Shown here piece after piece: positions 23,825 to 32,747 of a DNA stretch of 64,000 bases. Position 1 is the first letter of the stretch, and the number at the start of each line of letters is the position of its first letter. The position numbers and the translations under genes are program-made. The stretch covers positions 124,001 through 188,000 of the forward strand of contig NZ_JBGQOG010000002.1 in assembly GCF_052113705.1 (NCBI RefSeq), written 5' to 3'. Under the pieces are notes generated by a model. It saw nothing but the letters and a program-made list of their open reading frames with translations. It was not told where the DNA came from and did no database searches. Source of the stretch: JBGQOG01 sp052113705 (GTDB taxonomy: Bacteria; Pseudomonadota; Alphaproteobacteria; Rhodobacterales; Rhodobacteraceae).

Positions 23825-24367
23825 ATGAGCGACATGAAAAAAGACGAAATCGCCGAGGAACAGGCGCAGTTCGACATTGAGGCCGAGGCCGCGATGTATG
23901 ACGAAATGGACGCGCTGCGGGCCGAGCGGGATGAGCTGAAGGACCGTTTCATGCGGTCTTTGGCGGATACCGAGAATCTGCGCAAACGCGCGGACCGCGA
24001 GCGGCGTGAGGCCGAGCAATACGGCGGCTCGAAATTGGCGCGCGATTTGCTGCCGGTGTATGACGCATTGCGCCGGGCGCTCGACGCTGTCGGCGAGGAG
24101 CAGCGCACCGCCGCCACGGCGCTGATCGAGGGGGTTGAGCTGACCCTGCGCGAGCTGACCAATGTGTTTTCCAAGCATGGGTTGCAGATGCTGGCGCCGC
24201 AGGTGGGCGATACATTCAATCCGAAAGAGCATGAGGCGATGTTTGAAGCGCCGGTGCCGGGCACCAAGGCGGGCGACATCATTCAGGTGATGGCCGAGGG
24301 GTTCATGCTGCACGACCGTCTCTTGCGGGCGGCGCAGGTGGGCGTCTCTTCGACCCCGAAAAGCTGA
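23825..24367 (+). CDS. grpE: Nucleotide exchange factor GrpE
   Basis: The 180-residue DnaK cofactor has a long charged N-terminal coiled coil (about residues 15-75, rich in E, A and R: DEMDALRAERDELKDRFMRS), a four-helix region and the C-terminal beta domain. The PROSITE-like end (GDTFNPKEHEAMFEAPVPGT and DIIQVMAEGFMLHDRLLRAA) is intact. It releases ADP from DnaK in the heat shock cycle. It lies 5 bp downstream of hrcA and ends before a strong terminator. Confidence 0.96.
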   Translation: MSDMKKDEIAEEQAQFDIEAEAAMYDEMDALRAERDELKDRFMRSLADTENLRKRADRERREAEQYGGSKLARDLLPVYDALRRALDAVGEEQRTAATALIEGVELTLRELTNVFSKHGLQMLAPQVGDTFNPKEHEAMFEAPVPGTKAGDIIQVMAEGFMLHDRLLRAAQVGVSSTPKS

Positions 24368-24369
24368 GC

Positions 24370-24385
24370 TGTTTCACGGGAAACC
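24370..24385. other. Degenerate parS-like palindrome downstream of grpE
   Basis: TGTTTCACGGGAAACC differs from the perfect parS at positions 10 and 16. It lies just after the grpE stop, outside coding sequence, 7 kb from the second perfect parS. ParB binding is possible but unproven. Confidence 0.35.
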
Positions 24386-24396
24386 GTGCGGGATCT

Positions 24397-24419
24397 GGGG
24401 GCCTTCGGGCCCCCTTTTT
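24397..24419 (+). terminator. Rho-independent terminator of hrcA-grpE
   Basis: GGGGGCC (24397-24403), a TTCG tetraloop, and GGCCCCC (24408-24414) form a stable stem followed by TTTTT (24415-24419). It ends the hrcA-grpE transcript just before the convergent VOC gene. Confidence 0.93.
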
Positions 24420-24811
24420 CATGCGTGGGTTTCGTAAAGCTCCAGCGGCAGACCGTCAGGATCGGCGAAGAAGGTGAAACGCGCGCCGGTAAGTTCATCC
24501 ACCCGGACCGGTTCAACCGTCACGCCCAGCCCGTCCAGCCGGGTGACCCAACTGTCGAGATCCGTCACCGCAAAGGCCAGATGCCGCAGGCCGCAGGCTT
24601 CGGGGCGGCTGGGGCGGGCCGGCGGGTTGGGAAAGGAAAACAGCTCGATCTGGCTGCCATCGGGCAGGGCCAGATCCAGCTTCCAGCTGTCGCGTGCCGC
24701 CCGATGCGTCTCGGCCAGAATGCGCAGGCCGAGAATCCGGGTGTAAAAATCGCGCGAGGCCGCGTAGTCGGCCGCGATGATCGCCGCGTGATGCAGGCGG
24801 AGCAGGGTCAT
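24419..24811 (-). CDS. VOC-superfamily protein (glyoxalase/dioxygenase fold)
   Basis: The 130-residue protein has two beta-alpha-beta-beta-beta modules. Metal ligand positions are visible: H in LRLHHAAIIAADYAASRDFY, E in QIELFSF, H in GLRHLAFAV, and E in GLPLELYETHA. The pattern is close to the GloA2/YaeR branch of lactoylglutathione lyase-like proteins. The substrate is not decidable. Its start overlaps the mutS stop by 4 bp, so it is co-transcribed downstream of mutS. Confidence 0.88.
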   Translation of the reverse strand: MTLLRLHHAAIIAADYAASRDFYTRILGLRILAETHRAARDSWKLDLALPDGSQIELFSFPNPPARPSRPEACGLRHLAFAVTDLDSWVTRLDGLGVTVEPVRVDELTGARFTFFADPDGLPLELYETHA

Positions 24812-27456
24812 TTGGCCTGCAACGCCTTCAGCTCATATAGCGCGGCCAAAGCCTCACGCGGAGAGAGCTCATCCGGATGGATGCTGGCCAGTCTCTCGGC
24901 CAGTTCTGCCGCCACCGGATCGGCCTTGGGCGCTGCCGGCGCGGGCGGCGGGGCCAGCCGGAACAGCGGCAGATCGTCGAGCATGGTCTGTTTGCGCCCG
25001 GACTCGCGGTCCCCCGTTTCCAGCGTCTCCAGCACCAGTTTGGCGCGCTCGACCACCGATTGCGGCAGCCCGGCCAGACGCGCCACCTGCACGCCGTAAG
25101 AGCGGTCCGCCGCGCCCTTCTTCACCTCATGCAGAAAGATCACCTCGCCTTCCCATTCCTTGACGCTGACGGTGGCGTTTTCGACCCCCGGCAGCTTGGC
25201 CGACAAAGCGGTCATCTCATGGTAATGCGTGGCAAAAAGCGCGCGACAGCGGTTGCTGTCGTGCAGATGCTCCAGCACCGCCCAGGCAATGGAAAGGCCG
25301 TCATAGGTCGCGGTGCCGCGGCCGATCTCATCCAGGATCACCAGCGCGCGGTCATCGGCCTGATTGAGGATGGCGGCGGTCTCGACCATCTCGACCATAA
25401 AGGTCGAGCGGCCACGCGCCAGATCATCCGCCGCGCCGACCCGGCTGAACAACTGACTGACCAGGCCGATATGCGCCCGGCGGGCGGGGACAAAACTCCC
25501 CGCCTGCGCCAAGAGCGCAATGATCGCGTTTTGCCGCAGAAAGGTGGATTTACCCGCCATGTTCGGACCGGTCAGCAACCAGATCGCCGGGGTATCGCCC
25601 GAAGTCAGCCCGCAATCATTGGCAACAAAGGGCTCGCCCGCGCGTTTCAGCGCCAGTTCCACCACCGGATGCCGCCCCGCCTCGATCTCCAGCGCGCGAC
25701 TGTCGTCGATCAGCGGCTCCGCCCAGTCTTCAGCTGCGGCGATATCGGCAAAGGCGGCGGCGAGGTCGATCTCGGCCAGCGCCCGCGCGGCATCCCCGAT
25801 CGGCCCGGCATGGGCCAGAATCGCCTCTCTCAGGCTGGAATAGAGACGTTTTTCGATCTCGAGCGCATGGTTCCCGGCATTCAGAATCCGGGTTTCCATC
25901 TCGGAGAGCGGCAGGGTGGTGAAGCGCACCTGATTGGCGGTGGTTTGGCGGTGAATGAAGGTCTCATTCAGCGGCGGTGCCAGCATCCGCTCGGCGTGGG
26001 TGGCAGTGGTTTCGATGAAATAGCCCAGCACATTGTTGTGCTTGATCTTCAGCGCGTTGATTCCGGTCTGTTCGATGTACTCTTGCTGCATGCGGGCAAT
26101 GACGCCGCGCCCCTCGTCACGGAGCGCGCGGGTCTCGTCGAGTTCGGCGTCATAGCCGCTGGCGATAAAGCCACCATCCCGTGCCAAGAGCGGCGGTTCG
26201 GCGATCAGGGCAGCATCGAGATAGGCAATAAGGTCTTCATGCCCAACCAGTGCCGTCGCGGCGCGGGTCAACAACCGTGGCGCCTCAGAGGCGCCGAGGG
26301 CGGCGGCAATCGCTTCCGCCTGGGTCAGCCCGGCGCGGATCGCGGCCATATCGCGCGGGCCGCCCCGGTCAAGCGCCAGACGCGACAGCGCGCGGTCCAT
26401 GTCCGGGCAGCGGCGCAGGGCGGTGCGCAGATCTTCTGAAAAGCGGCTCTGTTCCAGCAAAAAACGCACGCCGGTGTGGCGCTCGCGGATCTGCGCCAAT
26501 TCGCGCGACGGGGCCGAGATCCGGCGCTCCAGAAGCCGCGCGCCGCCAGCAGTGACCGTCCTGTCAATCGCCGCCAGCAGCGAGCCTTCGCGCCCGCCCG
26601 ACAGCGCCTGCGTCAGTTCCAGATTGCGGCGGGTGGCGGCGTCGATCTGCACCGCCTCACCGGCGTTTTCCCGCAAAGGCGCGCGCAAGAGCGGCAGTTT
26701 CCCGCGCTGGGTCATGTCGAGGTAATCGACAATCGCCCCCATCGCCGAAATCTCAGCCCGGGTGAATGTGCCAAAGGCCTCCAACGTGCCGACCTTGAAG
26801 AGATCACAGAGCCGCCCTTCGGCGCTCTGGCTGTCGAAACTCGCCCGCGCCAAAGGTGTCATCGCCGCGCGGGTATCCGTGACAATCTCGGCCAGCTCTC
26901 GCTCTTTGGCATCGGGCACCAGCACTTCGCGGGGCGCCAGCCGCGCCAGCTCGGGCGCCAGCCGCACCAGGGGGCAGGGCATCACCCGGAATTCGCCGGT
27001 GGAAATATCCACCCAAGCCAGCGCCGCCTCATCGCGCAGCTCGGCCCAGGCGGCCAGGAAATTGTGCCGCCGCGCCTCGAGCAGGCTTTCCTCAGTCAGC
27101 GTGCCGGGGGTGACCAGCCGCACCACATCGCGTTTCACCACGGATTTCGACCCGCGTTTTTTCGCCTCGGCCGGATCTTCCAGCTGCTCGGCAATCGCCA
27201 CGCGAAAGCCCTTGCGGATCAGGTTCAGCAAATAGCCCTCGGCCGCATGCACCGGCACGCCGCACATCGGGATCTCTTCGCCCAGATGCATCCCGCGTTT
27301 GGTCAGCGCAATGTCGAGCGCGGCGCTGGCGGCCACCGCATCCTCAAAGAACATCTCGTAAAAGTCGCCCATCCGGTAGAACAGCAGGGCCCCCGGATTG
27401 GCGGCGCGAATTTCCATATATTGCGCCATCATCGGCGTGACGGTCGGTTCGGACAT
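24808..27456 (-). CDS. mutS: DNA mismatch repair protein MutS
   Basis: I start at the ATG complementary to 27454-27456 (MSEPTVTPMMAQYMEIR, 882 residues); the open frame upstream to 27525 lacks family similarity. The mismatch-recognition motif is in YRMGDFYEMFFEDA. The ATPase has Walker A as TGPNMAGKST, Walker B as VILDEIGRGTATYDG, and FATHYHEM as the switch histidine. It finds base mismatches and recruits MutL; no mutL is in the window. The ribosome binding site is GGGGGA before the ATG. It diverges from maeB. Confidence 0.97.
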   Translation of the reverse strand: MSEPTVTPMMAQYMEIRAANPGALLFYRMGDFYEMFFEDAVAASAALDIALTKRGMHLGEEIPMCGVPVHAAEGYLLNLIRKGFRVAIAEQLEDPAEAKKRGSKSVVKRDVVRLVTPGTLTEESLLEARRHNFLAAWAELRDEAALAWVDISTGEFRVMPCPLVRLAPELARLAPREVLVPDAKERELAEIVTDTRAAMTPLARASFDSQSAEGRLCDLFKVGTLEAFGTFTRAEISAMGAIVDYLDMTQRGKLPLLRAPLRENAGEAVQIDAATRRNLELTQALSGGREGSLLAAIDRTVTAGGARLLERRISAPSRELAQIRERHTGVRFLLEQSRFSEDLRTALRRCPDMDRALSRLALDRGGPRDMAAIRAGLTQAEAIAAALGASEAPRLLTRAATALVGHEDLIAYLDAALIAEPPLLARDGGFIASGYDAELDETRALRDEGRGVIARMQQEYIEQTGINALKIKHNNVLGYFIETTATHAERMLAPPLNETFIHRQTTANQVRFTTLPLSEMETRILNAGNHALEIEKRLYSSLREAILAHAGPIGDAARALAEIDLAAAFADIAAAEDWAEPLIDDSRALEIEAGRHPVVELALKRAGEPFVANDCGLTSGDTPAIWLLTGPNMAGKSTFLRQNAIIALLAQAGSFVPARRAHIGLVSQLFSRVGAADDLARGRSTFMVEMVETAAILNQADDRALVILDEIGRGTATYDGLSIAWAVLEHLHDSNRCRALFATHYHEMTALSAKLPGVENATVSVKEWEGEVIFLHEVKKGAADRSYGVQVARLAGLPQSVVERAKLVLETLETGDRESGRKQTMLDDLPLFRLAPPPAPAAPKADPVAAELAERLASIHPDELSPREALAALYELKALQAK

Positions 27457-27582
27457 GCTTCCCCCTGCGATTGAGCGTGACCCTACAAAACCGGGGCGGC
27501 CGGGGGAAGGGGGGCGCAATTGCATTGAGACAATGGAAGCGGGGCGTTATGACTTCGGGGCTTGCAGGAGGAAATGGCCCCA
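27457..27582. promoter_or_regulatory. Divergent mutS/maeB promoter region
   Basis: These 126 bp separate the two divergent starts. AGGAGG at 27566-27571 is the maeB ribosome binding site. No convincing promoter hexamers or operator were recognised. Confidence 0.35.
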
Positions 27583-29850
27583 ATGTCCACCAAAAACCGT
27601 ATCACGCCGGAAGAGGCGCTTGCCTATCATCTCGATCCCAAGCCCGGGAAATATGAGATTATGGCGACCACCCCGATGGCGACCCAGCGCGATCTGAGCC
27701 TGGCCTACAGCCCCGGCGTGGCCGTGCCGGTACAGGCGATCGCCGATCACCCCGAGACCGCCTATGATTATACCGTCAAGGGCAACATGGTCGCGGTGAT
27801 CTCGAACGGCACCGCCATTCTGGGCATGGGCAATCTGGGGGCCCTGGCCTCCAAGCCGGTGATGGAGGGCAAGGCCGTGCTCTTCAAACGCTTTGCCGAT
27901 GTGAATGCGATCGATATCGAGCTGGACACCGAAGACCCGGAGAAGATCATTCAGGCGGTCAGCCTGATGGGGCCGACCTTTGGCGGCATCAACCTTGAGG
28001 ATATCAAGGCGCCGGAATGTTTCATCATCGAGCAGCGGCTGAAGGAAATCATGGACATCCCGGTGTTCCATGACGATCAGCATGGCACCGCGGTGATCTG
28101 CGCGGCAGGGCTGATCAACGCGCTCGAAATCTCGGGCAAAAAGATTGAGGACTGCCGGATCGTGCTGAATGGCGCCGGGGCGGCGGGGATCGCCTGTCTG
28201 GAGCTGATCAAGGCGATGGGCGCGAAACATGACAATTGCATCATGTGCGACACCAAGGGTGTGATCTATCAGGGCCGCACCGAGGGGATGAACCAGTGGA
28301 AATCCGCCCATGCCGCGCGCACCGATGCGCGGACGCTGGAGGAGGCGATGCTGGGGGCCGATGTCTTCCTCGGCGTGTCGGCCAAGGGCGCGGTGACCCC
28401 GGCGATGGTGGCCTCGATGGCGCCGAACCCGGTGATTTTCGCCATGGCCAACCCGGACCCGGAAATCACCCCGGAAGAGGCGCATGCCGTGCGCGAAGAT
28501 GCCATCGTCGCCACCGGGCGGTCGGATTATCCGAACCAGGTGAACAACGTGCTGGGCTTTCCCTATCTCTTCCGCGGTGCGCTGGACATTCATGCCCGCG
28601 CGATCAACGATGCGATGAAAATCGCCTGTGCCGAGGCGCTGGCGAAACTCGCGCGCGAGGATGTGCCGGATGAGGTGGGCCTTGCCTATGGTCGCAAGCT
28701 GACCTTTGGCCGCGATTACATCATTCCGACCCCCTTTGATCCCCGGCTGATCTATGTGATCCCGCCCGCCGTGGCCAAGGCCGGGATGGATACCGGCGTC
28801 GCCCGCCGCCCGATCATCGACATGGAGGCCTATGCCCACAGCCTCAAGGCACGGATGGACCCGACCGCCTCGATCCTGCAGGGCATTCATGCGCGGGCGC
28901 GTCAGGCGCAATCGCGGATGATCTTTGCCGAGGGCGATGACGCCCGCGTGCTGCGCGCCGCGGTGGCGTTTCAGCGCTCGGGTCAGGGCAAATCCATTGT
29001 CGTGGGCCGCGAAGCCGATGTGAAGGAAAAGCTGGAGGCCGCGGGCCTTGGCGATGCGGTGCGCGAGCTGGAGGTGGTGAACGCAGCCAACACGCCGCAT
29101 CTCGAGACCTACAAGGATTTCCTCTATGCGCGTCTGCAGCGGCAGGGGGTGGACCGGCATGAGGTGGCGCAGCTGGCCAACCGCGACCGGCATGTCTTTG
29201 CGGCGCTGATGCTGCAACATGGGCATGGCGACGGGCTGATCACCGGGGCCACCCGCAAATCGGCGCATGTGCTGGAACTGATCAACAAGGTGTTTGATGC
29301 CAAGCCCGCCGATGGCGCGGTGGGGATCACGGCTGTGTTGCTCAAAGGGCGGATCGTGCTGATCGGCGATACCCTCGTGCGCGAATGGCCGGACGAGAAC
29401 GATCTGGCCGATATTGCCGAACGGGGCGCGCAGGTGGCACGCGGCCTTGGGCTCGAGCCGCGGGTGGCGTTCCTGTCGTTCTCGACCTTCGGCTATCCGG
29501 TCTCGGAGCGGGCGACGAAGATGTATGAGGCGGCGAAAGTCCTCGACCGGCGCGGAGTCGACTTTGAATATGAAGGCGAAATGACCGTGGATGTGGCGCT
29601 GAACATGGAGCAGATGGCGCATTATCCCTTCTGCCGCCTGACCGCGCCGGCCAATGTGCTGGTGGTGCCGGCGCGGCATTCGGCCTCGATCTCGGTCAAG
29701 CTCTTGCAGGAAATGGCCGGTGCGACCGTCATTGGCCCGATCCTGACCGGGGTGGCGAAACCGATCCAGATCTGCTCGACCGTCTCCACGGTGAACGACA
29801 TCCTGAACATGGCGGCGATTGCCGCCTGCCGTTTGGGTCAGGACAAGTAA
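27583..29850 (+). CDS. maeB: NADP-dependent malic enzyme with C-terminal phosphotransacetylase domain
   Basis: The 755-residue protein decarboxylates malate to pyruvate. I chose the ATG at 27583 (11 nt after AGGAGG); an ATG at 27574 adds three residues but is only 2 nt away. The malic N-terminal domain has SLAYSPGVAVPVQAI and the catalytic VFHDDQHGTAVI. The NAD(P) domain has VLNGAGAAGIACLEL. From about residue 430 a phosphotransacetylase-like (PTA_PTB) domain follows (MIFAEGDDARVLRAA and the late VLVVPARHSASISVKLLQEMAG). In the MaeB family this domain is usually regulatory, sensing acetyl-CoA. It diverges from mutS. Confidence 0.95.
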   Translation: MSTKNRITPEEALAYHLDPKPGKYEIMATTPMATQRDLSLAYSPGVAVPVQAIADHPETAYDYTVKGNMVAVISNGTAILGMGNLGALASKPVMEGKAVLFKRFADVNAIDIELDTEDPEKIIQAVSLMGPTFGGINLEDIKAPECFIIEQRLKEIMDIPVFHDDQHGTAVICAAGLINALEISGKKIEDCRIVLNGAGAAGIACLELIKAMGAKHDNCIMCDTKGVIYQGRTEGMNQWKSAHAARTDARTLEEAMLGADVFLGVSAKGAVTPAMVASMAPNPVIFAMANPDPEITPEEAHAVREDAIVATGRSDYPNQVNNVLGFPYLFRGALDIHARAINDAMKIACAEALAKLAREDVPDEVGLAYGRKLTFGRDYIIPTPFDPRLIYVIPPAVAKAGMDTGVARRPIIDMEAYAHSLKARMDPTASILQGIHARARQAQSRMIFAEGDDARVLRAAVAFQRSGQGKSIVVGREADVKEKLEAAGLGDAVRELEVVNAANTPHLETYKDFLYARLQRQGVDRHEVAQLANRDRHVFAALMLQHGHGDGLITGATRKSAHVLELINKVFDAKPADGAVGITAVLLKGRIVLIGDTLVREWPDENDLADIAERGAQVARGLGLEPRVAFLSFSTFGYPVSERATKMYEAAKVLDRRGVDFEYEGEMTVDVALNMEQMAHYPFCRLTAPANVLVVPARHSASISVKLLQEMAGATVIGPILTGVAKPIQICSTVSTVNDILNMAAIAACRLGQDK

Positions 29851-29862
29851 CGGGCAAAGCAG

Positions 29863-29888
29863 GCGCCGGGGGCGGTGGCCCCCGGTGC
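29863..29888 (+). terminator. GC-rich hairpin between maeB and the downstream kinase gene
   Basis: GCGCCGGGGGC (29863-29873), loop GGTG, and GCCCCCGGTGC (29878-29888) form an 11 bp stem with one G-U pair. No T run follows, so it may terminate with Rho or only dampen readthrough. Confidence 0.5.
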
Positions 29889-29916
29889 GCAAACCAGGCA
29901 GGGGCAAGGACAGAGC

Positions 29917-30804
29917 ATGGCCATCTGGAATTTGGGGTCGGTGAACATCGACCATGTGTATCGTTTGCCGCATCTGCCCGAACCGGGTGAGACGCTGGCC
30001 GCCGAAAGCTACGCGGTGGGGCTGGGTGGCAAAGGGGCCAACCAATCGGTGGCCGCCGCGCGGGGCGGCGCCTTTGTGCAGCATCTGGGGGCAATCGGGC
30101 GCGATGGTCTGTGGACGCTGGATCGGCTGCGCAGCTTTGGCGTCGGCTGCGATGCGGTGGCGGTGGGCGAGACGCCCACGGGCCATGCGATCATCAGCGT
30201 CGATGCGCGGGCGGAGAATGTCATTGTGCTCTTCCCCGGTGCCAACCGTGACTTTGACTTCGCGGCGGTGGCAACGGCGCTGTGTCATGCCGCGGCAGGC
30301 GATACGCTGATGTTGCAAAATGAAACCGCCTATCAGGTCGAGGCGGCGCAGCTGGCGCAGGCAAATGGCCTGCGGGTGGTCTATTCCGCCGCGCCCTTTG
30401 ACGCCGAGGCGGTGCGGGCGGTTCTGCCCTATGTCACCACGCTGGCGCTGAACGCGGTGGAGGCCGAGCAGCTGACCGCCGCTTTGGGCATCACGCTGGA
30501 GGCGCTGCCGGTGGCCGAGGTGCTGGTGACCCGGGGGGCAGAGGGCGCGGATTGGTATGATCTGGCGGCGGGCACCCGGCTGTTCCAGCCGTCGTTTCCC
30601 GTGAAACCGGTGGACACCACCGCCGCCGGTGACACTTTCGCGGGCTATTTCGTCGCCGCCCGCGATTCCGGCGCCTCCCCGCAAGAGGCTTTGCGCCTCG
30701 CCGCAGCGGCGGCGGCGGTGAAAGTCACCCGGGCCGGTGCCGCCGAGGCGATCCCGGTACGGGTGGAGGTTGAGGCATTTTTGGCGACCCAGGAGCAGGC
30801 ATGA
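29917..30804 (+). CDS. PfkB-family carbohydrate kinase, ribokinase-like
   Basis: Started at the ATG at 29917 (AAGGA at 29906-29910), it has 295 residues. The N-terminal sugar-binding segment reads LGSVNIDHVYRLPHLPEPGET, GLGGKGANQSVAAAR is PfkB signature 1, and DTTAAGDTFAGYF is signature 2 with the catalytic base aspartate. These match ribokinase more than fructokinase, but the substrate is not fixed by motifs. It is coupled by 4 bp to the FAH-family gene. The neighbourhood (FAH hydrolase, LacI regulator, TIM-barrel isomerase) suggests sugar or polyol breakdown. Confidence 0.87.
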   Translation: MAIWNLGSVNIDHVYRLPHLPEPGETLAAESYAVGLGGKGANQSVAAARGGAFVQHLGAIGRDGLWTLDRLRSFGVGCDAVAVGETPTGHAIISVDARAENVIVLFPGANRDFDFAAVATALCHAAAGDTLMLQNETAYQVEAAQLAQANGLRVVYSAAPFDAEAVRAVLPYVTTLALNAVEAEQLTAALGITLEALPVAEVLVTRGAEGADWYDLAAGTRLFQPSFPVKPVDTTAAGDTFAGYFVAARDSGASPQEALRLAAAAAAVKVTRAGAAEAIPVRVEVEAFLATQEQA

Positions 30805-31496
30805 CGAACCATGTGATCACAGCACCCGAACAGCCCACGGTGCCGGTTTTGGGGCAAAGCGGCCTCTTTCCGGTGCGGCGCATCTTTTGCGTCGGCCGGA
30901 ATTACGCCGAACATGCCGCCGAGATGGGCAATGAGGTGGACCGCGAAGCGCCGTTCTACTTCACCAAATCGGCGCATGCTCTGGTGGCCAGCGGCAGCGC
31001 GGTGCCCTATCCGCCCGGCACGCAGGATTTCCACCATGAGATGGAGCTGGTGGTGGCGCTGAAGGCCCCGCTGTTCCGCGCCACGCCCGAGGTGGCGATG
31101 GCGGCGGTCTATGGCTATGCCTCGGGGCTCGACATGACCCGCCGCGATCTGCAGGCGGCGGCCAAGGACAAGCGGCGGCCCTGGGACACCGGCAAGGATT
31201 TCGAAAACGCAGCGGTGATCACCGCGCTGACCCCGGCCCAAGATTGGACCCCCGGCGATCAGCCGATCACCCTTTCGGTCAATGGCGCGCCGCGTCAGGC
31301 GGGCAAAATCTCGGACATGGTCTGGCCTGTGCCCGAGATCCTCTGCCATCTCTCGACGCTCTATCATCTGCAGCCGGGCGATCTGATCTATACCGGCACG
31401 CCTGCGGGTGTGGGCGCGGTGGTCGCGGGCGATCAGATCCGGGGCGAGATCGCCGGGCTGGAAACCGTCTCCCTGACCCTTTCGGCGGCAGAATAG
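30801..31496 (+). CDS. FAH-family hydrolase (fumarylpyruvate hydrolase/isomerase-like)
   Basis: The 231-residue protein has the FAH fold: FCVGRNYAEHAAEMG, PFYFTKSAHALVASG, the metal-binding HHEMELVVAL with two glutamates, GYASGLDMTRRDLQ, and the late GDLIYTGTPAGVG. These are the HpaG2/fumarylpyruvate hydrolase type, about 220-230 residues. Members cleave C-C bonds of acylpyruvates or decarboxylate oxaloacetate; the exact substrate is open. Start overlaps the kinase stop by 4 bp, so the two form an operon. Confidence 0.86.
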   Translation: MTNHVITAPEQPTVPVLGQSGLFPVRRIFCVGRNYAEHAAEMGNEVDREAPFYFTKSAHALVASGSAVPYPPGTQDFHHEMELVVALKAPLFRATPEVAMAAVYGYASGLDMTRRDLQAAAKDKRRPWDTGKDFENAAVITALTPAQDWTPGDQPITLSVNGAPRQAGKISDMVWPVPEILCHLSTLYHLQPGDLIYTGTPAGVGAVVAGDQIRGEIAGLETVSLTLSAAE

Positions 31497-31499
31497 TCT

Positions 31500-32591
31500 C
31501 TAACCCGGCGCATAACTGCGCCGGGGCAGGTTTTCCGGCGTGTAGATGCGCAGCTCGGTCTCGGCCTCTGCCGGGCCGTTTTCCAGCAAGCCGCAGCGGT
31601 GCAGCAGGGTTTGCAGCGCCGCCATCGCCTGACCGTCAGGGTTCTGGTCAATCACAATATCCATCGCGCCGCGTTTGAGCAGCGCGACATGGTCGTCGGA
31701 CACCTCATGCGTCACCCAGACCGGGCGCTGGGCCAATGGCCGCAGCGCCTGATGAATGCCCGCCGAGCCCGCACCGGTGTTGTAGAGCGCCGCCACCGGC
31801 CCACGCGTCAGTGCCGCCTTCACCGCCCGCAGGCAGCGCTCCGGGTCGTCGCGGGTATCGGTATCAAGCGTTTCCACCGTCAGATGCGGGAAATTGCGCG
31901 CGATCACCCCGCGAAACCCCGCGACGCGATCCTGATGCGAGCGGTAATCGGCGCGCGAGGACAGCAAGAGCACCCGCCCCGGTTGCGGCGTCAGCCGCCC
32001 GAGCAGAAAGCCTGCCGTGGCCCCCGCTTGCAGATTGTCCGGCCCCCGGTAATCCAGCCCCGCGATTCCGGGCAGATCGGTGACGATGCTCACCAGCTTT
32101 TCGCCCCGCGCCTGCGCCTTGGCGATGGCGGCGCGCACCGCAGGCTCGTCCGGGGCGGCAAAAATCACCCCCGCGCGCGGATAGGCGGGGCTTTCCAGCG
32201 CCCGGATCATCTCGGCGGTATTGCCTTCGGGCAGAGTACGGCGGTGAACGGTGATCCCGCGGTCGAGCATTGCCGCCGCGTCCCGCAATGCCGCCGTCAA
32301 CCGCCGGAAGAACGGTGTTTCATTGCGGGGCATCAGAATGTCCAGATGCACGATCTGCCGCCGGGCATCGGGCAAAAGCCGCCGCACACCCAGCGCTTGC
32401 GCCGCCGCAACCACTTTGGCGCGGGCGGTTTCCGAGACGCTGTCACGCTCATTCAGCACCCGGTCCACCGTGGCCAGACTGACGCCCGCCGCCGCCGCGA
32501 TCTCATCGAGGCGCGGGCTGCGTTTGCGACGGGGTGTAGCGGCCTTGTGCGGGGCCACGGCGGTTTGCGGGGGGGCGGTTTCCTCTTCCAT
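31500..32591 (-). CDS. LacI-family transcriptional regulator
   Basis: I start at the ATG complementary to 32589-32591, giving 363 residues; the frame is open far upstream but without family similarity. The N-terminus has a proline- and arginine-rich leader and then the LacI helix-turn-helix (RLDEIAAAAGVSLATVDRVL). The periplasmic-binding-like effector domain has VIFAAPDEPAVRAA, VSIVTDLPGIAGLDYRGPDN and QDRVAGFRG. The VDR rather than VSR in the recognition helix marks the sugar/inositol branch. It is divergent from the TIM-barrel gene and only 3 bp from the convergent FAH gene end. It likely controls one or both. Confidence 0.87.
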   Translation of the reverse strand: MEEETAPPQTAVAPHKAATPRRKRSPRLDEIAAAAGVSLATVDRVLNERDSVSETARAKVVAAAQALGVRRLLPDARRQIVHLDILMPRNETPFFRRLTAALRDAAAMLDRGITVHRRTLPEGNTAEMIRALESPAYPRAGVIFAAPDEPAVRAAIAKAQARGEKLVSIVTDLPGIAGLDYRGPDNLQAGATAGFLLGRLTPQPGRVLLLSSRADYRSHQDRVAGFRGVIARNFPHLTVETLDTDTRDDPERCLRAVKAALTRGPVAALYNTGAGSAGIHQALRPLAQRPVWVTHEVSDDHVALLKRGAMDIVIDQNPDGQAMAALQTLLHRCGLLENGPAEAETELRIYTPENLPRRSYAPG

Positions 32592-32747
32592 CGCGCGAAG
32601 CTGCGGCTTTGAGGGGTTTTCGTCAAGCCCGGACAAGCTGCCGCAGCGACCCCGCGCTATGCTCGTGCCATCGCGGCGTGGAGGCTGCGGCAATTTCCCT
32701 GATGTCGCGGGCAGACGCCCGCGCGAAACCGCCCGAAAGGTGTTTTG
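32592..32747. promoter_or_regulatory. Divergent control region between the LacI regulator and the TIM-barrel gene
   Basis: These 156 bp should contain the LacI-type operator. I found no clean 14-20 bp palindrome, only the short GCCGCAGC / GCTGCGGC pair (around 32640 and 32688) and GCGGGCAGACGCCCGCGC near 32707, a short hairpin. GAAAGG at 32735-32740 is the ribosome binding site for the rightward gene. Confidence 0.35.

Noticed and set aside
27547..30684. A 1045-codon open frame on the minus strand opposite maeB and the kinase gene
   Set aside because: It has low-complexity histidine-, arginine- and glycine-rich sequence typical of antisense frames in GC-rich genes, and the plus strand holds well-conserved proteins.
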